Assembly (NCBI RefSeq): GCF_014490485.1
Contig: NZ_JACTVA010000003.1
Coordinates: forward strand, 62,001-126,000
Length of the DNA: 64,000 nt
Source of the DNA: Teichococcus aerophilus
GTDB lineage: Bacteria > Pseudomonadota > Alphaproteobacteria > Acetobacterales > Acetobacteraceae
Reading direction: 5' to 3'
Under the pieces are notes generated by a model. The model was not told the origin of the DNA. It did not search any database and saw only the letters and a list, made by a program, of their open reading frames with translations. Shown one piece after another: positions 17,004-24,946 of the stretch. Position numbers and translations under genes: made by a program. Numbering within the stretch: position 1 is the first letter of the stretch; the number at the start of each line of letters is the position of its first letter.

Positions 17004-18032
17004 ATGGCGCTTGCTCTCTCGATCCTCGACCAATCCACCATCGTCTCCGGTCGGGGTGCCGACGATGCCGTGCGGGAAACCCTCGCTCTGGCGAAGCTGG
17101 CCGACGAGCTGGGCTATGCCCGCTACTGGCTGGCCGAGCACCATAACAGCGCCAGCCATGCCGGCGCGGCGCCCGAGATCCTGATCTCCGCCATCGCCGC
17201 GACCACCCAGCGCATCCGCGTCGGCTCCGCCGGGGTGATGCTGCCGCACTACTCGGCGCTGAAGGTGGCCGAGCAGTTCCGCATGCTGGAGGCGATCGCG
17301 CCCGGCCGCATCGACCTTGGCGTCGGCCGTGCCCCGGGCAGCGATGGGCGCACCGCCTATGCGCTCAACCCGCAGGCGGCGCAGCAGACGGTGGACGACT
17401 TCCCGCAGCAGGTGCAGGACCTGCTGGGCTGGCTGGGCGAAGGCCTGCCGGTCGACCACCCCTTCCGCAGCATCCGCGCCCAGCCGGAAACGCCGACGGC
17501 GCCGCAGACCTGGATGCTCGGCAGTTCGGATTACGGCGCGCGTCTCGCCGCCGTATTGGGGCTGCCCTACTGCTTCGCCTATTTCATCACCGATGGCCGT
17601 GGCGCCGCCGAGGCACTGGCCCGCTACCGCCACGAATTCCAGCCCCGCCCCGGCCGTGCTACCGCGCCCTATGCCGCCATCGGCGTCTTCGCCCTCTGCG
17701 CCGAGACGGAGGCCGAGGCCCGACGCCTCTACCGCTCCCGCGAGTTGTGGCGGCTGTCGCGTGACCGCGGCATCTTCCCGCCGCTGCCCAGCGTGGCGGA
17801 AGCCGAGGCCTACCCCTATACGGAGGCCGAGCAGGCGCATCTGGACCGTATCCGCGCCCGCGCCATCATCGGCACGCCGGAACAGGTGCGGGACCGCGTC
17901 TCCGCCCTGGCCGAGGAATTGCATGTGCAGGAGGTGGCGGTGCTCTCCCCCCTGCATGATGCGGAGGCCCGGCGCCGTTCCGTGCGCCTGCTGGCGGAGG
18001 CCTTCGGCCTGCCGCGAGCGGCGCTTTCTTGA
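17004..18032 (+). CDS. LLM class flavin-dependent oxidoreductase
   Basis: A 342-residue luciferase-like monooxygenase family protein. The N-terminal part is typical of the YhbW/MsnO8-like group: ALSILDQSTIVSG, then YARYWLAEHHNSASHAGAAPEILI, IRVGSAGVMLPHYSALKVAEQFRMLEA and RIDLGVGRAPGSD. These proteins use reduced FMN; natural substrates are mostly unknown. It is a stand-alone gene between epmB and lepB. No flavin reductase gene is nearby. Confidence 0.88.
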   Translation: MALALSILDQSTIVSGRGADDAVRETLALAKLADELGYARYWLAEHHNSASHAGAAPEILISAIAATTQRIRVGSAGVMLPHYSALKVAEQFRMLEAIAPGRIDLGVGRAPGSDGRTAYALNPQAAQQTVDDFPQQVQDLLGWLGEGLPVDHPFRSIRAQPETPTAPQTWMLGSSDYGARLAAVLGLPYCFAYFITDGRGAAEALARYRHEFQPRPGRATAPYAAIGVFALCAETEAEARRLYRSRELWRLSRDRGIFPPLPSVAEAEAYPYTEAEQAHLDRIRARAIIGTPEQVRDRVSALAEELHVQEVAVLSPLHDAEARRRSVRLLAEAFGLPRAALS

Positions 18033-18122
18033 CATTCGTGCCCACCGCGCGCTCTACCCCGCACCATCGTGGTCGCGGCGGCTGGCGCGGCAGACCGAAG
18101 CGGGGCCTCGAGCTTTCCTGAT

Positions 18123-18881
18123 ATGACGACGAAAAAGAAACCGGGCGGCTGGCTCGAGAGCATCAAGACCGTTGTCTATGCCGGGCTGATCGCCATCGGC
18201 ATCCGCACCGTGGCGTTCGAGCCGTTCAACATCCCCTCCGGCAGCATGATCCCGACGCTGCTGGTGGGCGACTATCTGTTCGTCTCCAAATACGCCTACG
18301 GCTATTCCCGCCACTCCCTGCCCTTCAGCCCGGACCTCTTCCAGGGTCGCGTCTTCGGTTCCCTGCCGGCGCGCGGCGACGTGGCGGTGTTCAAGTTCCC
18401 GCGGGACAACACGACGGACTACATCAAGCGCATCGTCGGCCTGCCGGGGGACCGCATCCAGGTCCGCGCCGGCCGGCTGTACGTGAACCGGGTGGAGGTG
18501 CCGCGTGAGTCACTCGGCCTCTACACGGTCGAGGGCGATGGGCCGCGCATCACCGTGCGCCGCTACCGCGAGGCGCTGCCGGCTTCACCCAACGGCCAGC
18601 CGGCGCCGCACGAGATCCTGGAAGCCACGGATGACGGGCCCTACGATAACACCGTCGAGTTCCTGGTGCCGGAGGGTCATGTCTTCGCCATGGGCGATAA
18701 CCGCGACAACAGCCTGGACAGCCGCGACATGATCAGCGGCGTCGGCTTCGTGCCGCTGGAGAATCTGGTGGGCCGGGCGGAGATGATCTTCTTCTCCGTC
18801 GATGGCAGCGCGGCATGGTGGGAAGTCTGGGGTTGGCCCTTCGCCATCCGCTGGAACCGCCTGTTCTCGGCCGTCCGGTGA
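18123..18881 (+). CDS. lepB: Signal peptidase I
   Basis: LepB removes signal peptides from exported proteins at the periplasmic face of the inner membrane. With the ATG at 18123 (MTTKKK) it has 252 residues. One membrane helix (about 15-30) precedes the catalytic PSGSM motif with Ser41. Lys102 in DYIKRIVGLPGD is the general base. The C-terminal GDNRDNSLDSR block is the third conserved box. The stop overlaps the GTG start of rnc by GTGA, so the lepB-rnc-era series is translated in order. An in-frame start at 18069 would only add weak upstream residues. Confidence 0.95.
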   Translation: MTTKKKPGGWLESIKTVVYAGLIAIGIRTVAFEPFNIPSGSMIPTLLVGDYLFVSKYAYGYSRHSLPFSPDLFQGRVFGSLPARGDVAVFKFPRDNTTDYIKRIVGLPGDRIQVRAGRLYVNRVEVPRESLGLYTVEGDGPRITVRRYREALPASPNGQPAPHEILEATDDGPYDNTVEFLVPEGHVFAMGDNRDNSLDSRDMISGVGFVPLENLVGRAEMIFFSVDGSAAWWEVWGWPFAIRWNRLFSAVR

Positions 18882-19543
18882 GCAACGGCTTCAAGGCCCG
18901 CATTGGCCATAGCTTCGCCAATGCCGCACTGCTCGACCAGGCGATGACGCATCGTTCCGCCGCCGATCCGCGGCGGGACATGCTCGATTCCAACGAGCGG
19001 CTGGAATTCCTGGGCGACCGGGTGCTGGCGCTGGTGATGGCCGAGTGGCTGTCCGACCGCTTCCCGCAGGAGCGGGAGGGCGCGCTGGGCAAGCGGCTGG
19101 CCGTGCTGGTCGCCGCCGAGACGCTGGCCAAGGTGGGCGAGGCCATCGGCCTGCCCGCCGCGCTGCGCATCCCCCCCGCCGAGGGCCGCACCGGCCTGCG
19201 CGGCCGCATGACCGTGGTGGCGGACGCGACCGAGGCACTGATCGGCGCCCTCTACCTTGATGGTGGGCTGCAGGTCGCGCGCGACTTCATTCGGCGCGAA
19301 TGGACCGGCCACATGGACGCCGACCCGACGCCGCCGATGTCGGCGAAGAGCCGGCTGCAGGAATATACGCTCGGCCGCGGGGAAGGATTGCCGGAATACC
19401 GGCTGGTCTCGACCACCGGCCCATCCCATATGCCTGTCTTCGTGGTCGCCGTGCGCGCCGCTGGGCGGGAAGCCGAGGGCAGCGGCGAATCCAAGCGCGC
19501 CGCCGAGCAGGCCGCCGCCGAAGCCTGGCTGGCCGCAATCTGA
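18878..19543 (+). CDS. rnc: Ribonuclease III
   Basis: RNase III cuts double-stranded RNA in rRNA precursors and structured mRNAs. The 221-residue protein has the catalytic signature NERLEFLGD at residues 39-47, the second acidic block DATEALIGALYLDGG, and a C-terminal double-strand RNA binding domain (SAKSRLQEYTLGRGEGLPEYRL ... GESKRAAEQAAAEAWL). It starts at a GTG that overlaps the lepB stop and is followed 9 bp later by era. This order is widely conserved. Confidence 0.95.
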   Translation: MSNGFKARIGHSFANAALLDQAMTHRSAADPRRDMLDSNERLEFLGDRVLALVMAEWLSDRFPQEREGALGKRLAVLVAAETLAKVGEAIGLPAALRIPPAEGRTGLRGRMTVVADATEALIGALYLDGGLQVARDFIRREWTGHMDADPTPPMSAKSRLQEYTLGRGEGLPEYRLVSTTGPSHMPVFVVAVRAAGREAEGSGESKRAAEQAAAEAWLAAI

Positions 19544-19552
19544 AGAACTGAG

Positions 19553-20515
19553 ATGACCGACAACACCGCCGCGCCCACCGACCAGACGCCCGAGGACCCG
19601 ACCCCCCGGGAGCAGAACCCGGCCCAGACCCGTTGCGGCATCATCGCCGTGGTGGGTGCACCGAATGCCGGCAAGTCCACGCTGGTCAACCGGCTGGCGG
19701 GCAGCAAGGTCTCCATCGTCTCCCCCAAGCCGCAGACCACGCGTTTCCGCATTCGTGCGGTAGTGATGCATGGCGCGGCGCAGCTGGTGCTGGCGGATAC
19801 GCCGGGCATCTTCGCCCCGCGCCGGCGGCTGGACCGCGCCATGGTGGCCGCCGCCTGGGAAAGCACCCAGGATGCCGACCTGGCGCTGCTGGTGGTCGAT
19901 GCCCGCGCCGGGCTGACCGAGGCGCTGCAATCCATCCTCTCCGTGCTCAAGCGCTCCCGCGCCCCGGTCTGGCTGGTGCTGAACAAGACCGACCTGATCG
20001 ATACCAAGAAGCTGCTGCCGCTGACCGCCGCGCTGAACGAGCAGATCCAGTTCGCCGAGACGCTGATGGTCAGCGCCGAGAGCGGCGATGGCGTGGACCG
20101 CATGCTGGACATGATGGCCGCTCACGTCCCCTACGGCCCTTACCTGTTCCCGGAGGACGACCTCTCCGACCTGCCGGACCGCATGCTGGCGGCGGAGATC
20201 GTGCGCGAGCAGATCCTGCGCCAGACCCACCAGGAAGTGCCCCACCACACCACGGTGGAGACCGAGCAGTGGGAGGAACGGCGCGACGGCTCCGTCCGCA
20301 TCGACTGCACCATCTATGTCGGCCGGGCGACGCAGAAGGCCATCCTGATCGGCGATGGCGGCGCCAAGGTGAAGGATATCGGCCGCCGTGCCCGCACGGA
20401 GCTGGAGAAGCTGCTGGAGCGCCGCGTCCACCTGTTCCTGAACGTCAAGGAACGCCAGGGCTGGGATGAGGAACGCGCCCGCATCCGCGCCATCGGCCTG
20501 GAAGACATCGGCTAG
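19553..20515 (+). CDS. era: GTPase Era
   Basis: Era is a GTPase that binds 16S rRNA and helps assemble the 30S subunit. The 320-residue protein has G1 GAPNAGKS (residues 35-42), the DTPGIF G3 motif, the NKTD G4 motif, and a C-terminal KH domain with GDGGAKVKDIGRRAR. About 25 extra N-terminal residues rich in Thr, Pro and Asp precede the G domain; these may be real or an upstream start choice. recO follows after 69 bp. Confidence 0.95.
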   Translation: MTDNTAAPTDQTPEDPTPREQNPAQTRCGIIAVVGAPNAGKSTLVNRLAGSKVSIVSPKPQTTRFRIRAVVMHGAAQLVLADTPGIFAPRRRLDRAMVAAAWESTQDADLALLVVDARAGLTEALQSILSVLKRSRAPVWLVLNKTDLIDTKKLLPLTAALNEQIQFAETLMVSAESGDGVDRMLDMMAAHVPYGPYLFPEDDLSDLPDRMLAAEIVREQILRQTHQEVPHHTTVETEQWEERRDGSVRIDCTIYVGRATQKAILIGDGGAKVKDIGRRARTELEKLLERRVHLFLNVKERQGWDEERARIRAIGLEDIG

Positions 20516-20584
20516 AAGGTGCCGCCGAAGCCGATGCGCGCAGCCGGGCCTGACCGCCCCGCCGAGAGCTGACCCGGCACCGCG

Positions 20585-21340
20585 ATGGAATGGGAAGCTC
20601 CCGCCATCGTGCTGGAGGCCCGCCCTTACGGCGAGGGCGGTGCCATCGTCTCCGTCCTCACCGAGCAGTACGGGCGCTATGCAGGGCTGGTCCGCGGCGG
20701 CGCCTCTCGCGCGCAATCCGGGCTGTGGCAGTCGGGCAACCTGGTCGAGGTCCGCTGGGTCAGCCGGCTGGCCGACCAGCTGGGCCACATGACGGGCGAG
20801 ATGGTGCATCCCACCGCCGCCCTGGCGATGGATGAGCCGCTCTCCCTCGCCCTGCTGCAGTCCGCCTGCGCCCTGGCCGCCGATGCGTTGCCGGAGCGGG
20901 AGGCACAGCCCCGCGTCTTCTCCGCCATGCTGCCGTTGCTGGCGCATCTGCAACAGGGCGGCGCGGAGCTGATGGCGGATTACGTCCGCTGGGAACTCGT
21001 GCTGCTGGAGGCGCTGGGCTACGGCCTCGGCCTCAGCCGTTGCGCGGCCACCGGCACGACGGAGGCGCTGGACTGGGTGTCTCCACGCACCGGCCGCGCC
21101 GTCAGTGCCGAGGCCGCCCTGCCCTATGCCGGCCGGTTGCTGCCGCTGCCCAGCTTCCTGCACGGTGCCCAGGCGGAGCGCGACCCGGCGGCCTGGCTGC
21201 AGGGTCTGCGCCTGACCGGCCACTTTCTCACCCGCGATGCCTTCGGCGCCCGGCACCGCGCGGTTCCACCGGCGCGGGAACGGCTGGAACACCGCGTCGC
21301 GGACCTCGCCGCCGGTACGGACACGAACGTCGCGGGCTGA
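20585..21340 (+). CDS. recO: DNA repair protein RecO
   Basis: RecO loads RecA onto SSB-coated single-stranded DNA with RecR. The 251-residue protein begins with the OB-fold segment WEAPAIVLEARPYGEGGAIVSVLTEQYGRYAGLVRGG, and the alpha-helical C-terminal half includes RWELVLLEALGYGLGLSRCA. Several alphaproteobacterial RecO proteins lack a full zinc knuckle; only one Cys is seen in that spot here. The gene closes the lepB-rnc-era-recO series. Confidence 0.93.
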   Translation: MEWEAPAIVLEARPYGEGGAIVSVLTEQYGRYAGLVRGGASRAQSGLWQSGNLVEVRWVSRLADQLGHMTGEMVHPTAALAMDEPLSLALLQSACALAADALPEREAQPRVFSAMLPLLAHLQQGGAELMADYVRWELVLLEALGYGLGLSRCAATGTTEALDWVSPRTGRAVSAEAALPYAGRLLPLPSFLHGAQAERDPAAWLQGLRLTGHFLTRDAFGARHRAVPPARERLEHRVADLAAGTDTNVAG

Positions 21341-21379
21341 AGCGGCCGAACCTCTCGCACGGAATGACGTTGGATCGTG

Positions 21380-21940
21380 ATGCCCGATACCGCCCCCACG
21401 CTGCCCATGACACCGTTGGAGCCGGTCCTGCCGGATGTGTTGCGCCCTGGCCTGCGGCTGGTCTTCTGCGGCAGCGCGCCCGGCGCCGTCTCCGCCGCAC
21501 GGGGCGCCTATTACGCCCATCCCGGCAACCGCTTCTGGCGCGTGCTGCACGAGGCCGGGCTGACGCCGCGTCGCTTGGCCCCGGCCGAGTATAAGCTGCT
21601 GCTCGATTGGGGCATTGGGCTGACCGACATGGCGAAGCACGCCAGCGGCAATGACGACCAGTTGCCGCCGGATGCCTACGACCCTGCCGGCTTTGCCGCC
21701 CGCATCCTGGCGGTACGGCCGGATGCGGTGGCCTTCACGGCCAAGGCGCCTGCCGCCGCCTTCCTGGGGCGGCGGACCAGCGCCATCGGCTACGGCCGCG
21801 TGGAAGGAGCGCCGGACTTCCCGCCAGTCTGGGTGATGCCCTCCACCTCCGGCCAGGCCAGCCGCTTCTGGGACGACCGGCCGTGGCACGCACTCGGTGC
21901 GTGGTTCCGCGCGGAGCCGCCGGGCGGCGGCGGCACGTGA
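21380..21940 (+). CDS. mug: Mismatch-specific uracil/thymine-DNA glycosylase (Mug family)
   Basis: A 186-residue member of the uracil-DNA glycosylase superfamily, closest to Mug. The active-site block reads CGSAPGAVSAARGAYYAHPGNRFW, in which the motif SAPG replaces the usual GINPG. The second motif is MPSTSGQASRFW, a variant of NPSGLNR. The Asn expected at motif I is absent, which is usual within Mug relatives that remove uracil or ethenocytosine opposite G. A GTG directly before the ATG could also start translation. The gene is convergent with the transporter behind it. Confidence 0.85.
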   Translation: MPDTAPTLPMTPLEPVLPDVLRPGLRLVFCGSAPGAVSAARGAYYAHPGNRFWRVLHEAGLTPRRLAPAEYKLLLDWGIGLTDMAKHASGNDDQLPPDAYDPAGFAARILAVRPDAVAFTAKAPAAAFLGRRTSAIGYGRVEGAPDFPPVWVMPSTSGQASRFWDDRPWHALGAWFRAEPPGGGGT

Positions 21941-21945
21941 TACGG

Positions 21946-21979
21946 GCGCGGCCAGGGGTTGAGTGCCCCTGGGCCGCGC
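21946..21979. terminator. Hairpin between convergent mug and NRAMP-like genes
   Basis: GCGCGGCC-AGGGG pairs with CCCCTGGGCCGCGC across a seven-base loop, with one bulge. There is no clear T tract on either side; it probably serves both convergent genes. Confidence 0.5.
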
Positions 21980-21985
21980 GCCGCG

Positions 21986-23404
21986 TCAGATGAGCTTGAA
22001 GGCGCTCAGCCCGGTGTAGATGCCCAGCAGGATGATGGCGATGCTGCTGACCACCAGCAGGGCGTTGAAGGCCTTGCTGCCGTATAGGCGCGGGTCCGTC
22101 TCATGCTTCCGCAGGTGCCAGACGGCCACGACCACCGCCAGCAGGAAGATGCCGGTGGCCACGCCGCCGATCTGCACCATCACCACTGGCGAGCGGACGA
22201 ACATGTAGGCCAGCCCCCACACCACCGGCAGGCCGATCGTGAAGTAGCGAATCCAGCGCAGCCGGTCCGCCGTGTCGTGCCAGTTCAGCACGCCCATCTC
22301 GGCCAGCAGGTTGACATACATGCGGGACCAGCTGGGGATGGCCGCCCATAGGGTGGAGCCCAGCACCACCACGGCGCCCACCAGGAAGACCAGGCCGGCC
22401 CACTCGCCCAGCGTGTCCGTGTACATGCGGGACAGGGCGGTGATCATCTCATTGCCCTGCGGAACCACGCCCTGCGGGTGCAGTACCGCGGCGCCCATGA
22501 TGAAGAAGGCAATGGTGCCGAAGGTGTAGATGACCCAGGAGAGGAAGGCGTCCTTGTACATGACGCTGATCCAGCCCTTGGCGCGGCGCTGCCAGGCCTC
22601 GCTACCGTCATTCGGGCCGACATGGCGGGCGTAGCCCTTCTCGATGCACCAGTAGGTGTAGAAGGTCAGCTCGTCCGCGCCGACGCCGGTGATGCCGAAC
22701 ATCGCGATGGCGGCGCCGATGGCGCCTGCCGGAATGGCGAAGGCCAAGCCACCGGCGATGTCATCCATCGAATAGGCGAAGGGGGTGAAGGGCAGGCCCA
22801 GGGCGATGCCGATGGTGATGAAGGAGAAGACCACCACCAGGATGCCGGCGCCACGCTCGATCCGGCTGTAATTGTTGCTGTAGAGCAGCGCGATGCTGCC
22901 GCAGACGGTGATGGCGGTCCAGATGCCGAGCGAGATGCCGCTGAGCGGCGCGCCGCCGATGGGCAGCAGGATGCTCATGGCCAGGGCTACGCCGCCCACC
23001 ACGCCGCCCATCTGCAGCACTTTGGACAGTGCCATGAGGGCCCAGAGCAGGTTGATCCAGCTCAGCCGCCCGATATGCGGCCCGACCTTGTTGTACCCTG
23101 TCAGTGCCGGCTGGCCGGTAGAGATGCACCAGCGGGCCAGTTCCACCTGTACGGCGACCTTCACGAAGGTGCTGAAGATCACCATCCACAGCAGCGCGAA
23201 GCCCACCGTGGCGCCAAGCGTGGTGGTGACGATCAACTCACCCGAGCCGACGATGGACGCACTGAGAATCAGCCCCGGGCCGAGATGCTTGAGGGAATGC
23301 GCCCACCCGACGGGCGGTTCCATGATGCCGTCTTTGGTGAGGCGATAGGGGTCGTCCGTCTGCGCAGCATCGCGATGCGCGAGGACCTCGGCATTGGCAC
23401 TCAT
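21986..23404 (-). CDS. NRAMP-family-like membrane transporter lacking canonical metal motifs
   Basis: A 472-residue polytopic protein with about eleven hydrophobic segments and overall NRAMP similarity. In classic NRAMP proteins (Mn, Fe, proton symport) TM1 carries DPGN and TM6 carries MPH. Here the TM1 region is GPGLILSASIVGSGELI (residues 42-58) and the TM6 region is GITGVGADELTFYTYW (237-252), so the usual Asp, Asn and Met ligands are missing. This is typical of a poorly studied NRAMP-like branch whose substrate is not settled. It stands alone, transcribed away from the DUF3597 genes. Inner-membrane location is clear; metal transport is not. Confidence 0.8.
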   Translation of the reverse strand: MSANAEVLAHRDAAQTDDPYRLTKDGIMEPPVGWAHSLKHLGPGLILSASIVGSGELIVTTTLGATVGFALLWMVIFSTFVKVAVQVELARWCISTGQPALTGYNKVGPHIGRLSWINLLWALMALSKVLQMGGVVGGVALAMSILLPIGGAPLSGISLGIWTAITVCGSIALLYSNNYSRIERGAGILVVVFSFITIGIALGLPFTPFAYSMDDIAGGLAFAIPAGAIGAAIAMFGITGVGADELTFYTYWCIEKGYARHVGPNDGSEAWQRRAKGWISVMYKDAFLSWVIYTFGTIAFFIMGAAVLHPQGVVPQGNEMITALSRMYTDTLGEWAGLVFLVGAVVVLGSTLWAAIPSWSRMYVNLLAEMGVLNWHDTADRLRWIRYFTIGLPVVWGLAYMFVRSPVVMVQIGGVATGIFLLAVVVAVWHLRKHETDPRLYGSKAFNALLVVSSIAIILLGIYTGLSAFKLI

Positions 23405-23646
23405 TCTTGTTCACTCTCCCGGCTGCCGCTGTTTTTGTTGATCTTGGCGGCGGTTATCCGGGGACTATGCAGGCCGAGGCATGGAGCGTCACCCCGGCGG
23501 CGGCCGAACTTGCGGGTTTGTGAGCGGGTCGACGGCATCGGGCGCGGGCGAAGGCGCCGTGGAAAGCGGGCCTGTAACTCGCCTCACCCTGCCAGGGGTG
23601 TGTTCTCTCGATTCGGACGTGGGTTGTCCGCTGGCGACGCTACCGG
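23405..23646. other. Intergenic region without a recognised gene
   Basis: About 240 bp between the start of the NRAMP-like gene and the end of the first DUF3597 gene. I see no coding frame, RNA gene or strong hairpin. It should hold the minus-strand promoter of the transporter and the 3' end of the DUF3597 transcript. Confidence 0.4.
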
Positions 23647-23964
23647 TCAGTGGCGCGGGTCCAGCGGCGGCTGCACGCCGGCCCGTGCCAGCCGGGCCAT
23701 CACCTCCCGATGCAGCCAGGTGTTCATATGCAGCATGTCGTTGGGGTCGCCGCTGTAGCGAAGCTCCAGCGCCAAAGCGCGCCTGGTATCAGGACCGCTG
23801 TCGAGGTTCAGCAACTTCAGCAGATCCACGATGGACTGGCCCCAGTTCAGCTTCTCGATGATCGGCCGGTCCAACGCGGCGCGGTGGAGGATGGCGATGA
23901 CATCGGCACCCGGCGGCAGGGGCGGATGGAAAACCTTGGACACGATGGCGCCGAAGATGCTCAT
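23647..23964 (-). CDS. DUF3597 domain protein (short copy)
   Basis: A 105-residue protein starting MSIFGAIVSKVFHPP. The C-terminal 60 residues (LNWGQSIVDLLKLLNLDSGPDTRRA ... MNTWLHREVMARLARAG) match the DUF3597 domain and align with the larger copy just upstream at 24111. It lacks the Ala/Pro-rich linker of that copy. The start at 23964 is chosen because both copies then begin MSIFG; an upstream in-frame start adds dissimilar residues. Function is unknown. No signal peptide is visible, so it is probably cytoplasmic. Confidence 0.75.
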   Translation of the reverse strand: MSIFGAIVSKVFHPPLPPGADVIAILHRAALDRPIIEKLNWGQSIVDLLKLLNLDSGPDTRRALALELRYSGDPNDMLHMNTWLHREVMARLARAGVQPPLDPRH

Positions 23965-24075
23965 CGCGGCGTGCTCCCTTTCCAGAGGCGTGTTCGCTTC
24001 CTGGTGGAATAACAGAGCCGTCCGCTCAAGGTTCGCGCGCACCGCCAGGACTTCGCCGCTGTCGGGGCGGTGACG

Positions 24076-24104
24076 CAGGCCGGCCGGGGGTCCCGGCCGG
24101 CCTG
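24076..24104 (-). terminator. Strong hairpin after the long DUF3597 gene
   Basis: A perfect 13-bp stem, CAGGCCGGCCGGG with CCCGGCCGGCCTG, and a three-base loop. It lies 7 bp past the stop of the gene at 24111. No T tract follows. Confidence 0.55.
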
Positions 24105-24110
24105 GGTCGG

Positions 24111-24629
24111 TCAGCCGCGCAGTTCGGGCGGCACCTGGCCGCCGTTCTCGGCCAGCTTGGTCATGACCTGCTTGTGCAGCCAGATATTCATGCTGGCGGA
24201 GTCATTGGTGTCGCCGGAGTAGTTCAGCTCCCGCGCCAACTCCTTCCGGGCCTCCAGGCTGCTGTCCAGGCCCAGCAGCTTCATCAGGTCGACGATGGAC
24301 TGCTTCCAGTTCAGCGACTGTCCGTTGGCCGACGCCATCTGCGTCAGCACGGCGTTCACGTCCACCGGCTGCTGCGGCGTGGCGCTGGCCCCTGGCGTGC
24401 CGGCGGCGGCAGCGGGGGTGCCGTACCCCGCGCCGGCCGGTGCGCCGCCCAGCACAGGCGGCGGCGCCATCGGCGCCGGTGCGGTGGTACCGGCGACGCT
24501 GGCGCCTGGCGTGCTGCCCCCGGTGGCGCTGGGCGAGCCGGCCGCCGCTTCCGCAGCCGCCGGCGCTTCCTGCGCCTTGGCCGACGGGTGGCCGAAGATC
24601 TTGCTCATGATCGAACCGAAGATGCTCAT
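24111..24629 (-). CDS. DUF3597 domain protein (long copy)
   Basis: A 172-residue protein with three parts: an N-terminal MSIFGSIMSKIFGHP, a central stretch of about 80 residues almost wholly Ala, Gly, Pro and Thr, and the C-terminal DUF3597 domain (DVNAVLTQMASANGQ, LNWKQSIVDLMKLLGLDSSLEAR, MNIWLHKQVMTKLAENGG). It is paralogous to the 105-residue gene immediately downstream, and both share the N-terminal motif. Role unknown; the flexible linker suggests the two ends bind different partners. A strong hairpin separates the two genes, so they may be separately terminated. Confidence 0.78.
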   Translation of the reverse strand: MSIFGSIMSKIFGHPSAKAQEAPAAAEAAAGSPSATGGSTPGASVAGTTAPAPMAPPPVLGGAPAGAGYGTPAAAAGTPGASATPQQPVDVNAVLTQMASANGQSLNWKQSIVDLMKLLGLDSSLEARKELARELNYSGDTNDSASMNIWLHKQVMTKLAENGGQVPPELRG

Positions 24630-24946
24630 CGCTCTCGCTCCCTGACAGGGGCAGATCTGGCCTTGGGCGGCCACGGTCATGCCCGACGCCGTTTTCCGGC
24701 GTCATGAAGGACGCCCCGGGCGGACTGCCCGGGGCGCTCGTGCTCTGGGTCCCGATTGACCCGCGGGACTGTAACGTGGCCGGATGGTGGGAGTTGACGC
24801 CGCCGGGCATGACCCCGGCATGCGTTTCTGTTATGTTCTCCCGCTCTGGCGCAAAGGACGGCAATGCGCTAGCCCCGCCAGGACAAACGCCGCCTGCCGG
24901 CGAACCCGACCCGCCTGCCGCATAGCGACCTACCAGGGAGCCCACC
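24630..24946. other. Divergent intergenic region with two tandem hairpins
   Basis: 317 bp between the DUF3597 gene (minus) and parC (plus). No coding frame is supported. Two perfect hairpins lie side by side: GACGCCG-TTTTC-CGGCGTC (24685-24703) and CGCCCCGGGC-GGACT-GCCCGGGGCG (24712-24736). They would be in the 5' leader of the minus-strand transcript if it starts beyond 24736. They are not placed like terminators of a known gene. Confidence 0.5.

Noticed and set aside
18677-21889. Very long antisense open frame (over 1000 codons) across lepB-rnc-era-recO-mug
   Set aside because: The plus-strand genes are certain families. The antisense frame is Arg/Gly/His-rich and is a by-product of high GC in the third codon position.
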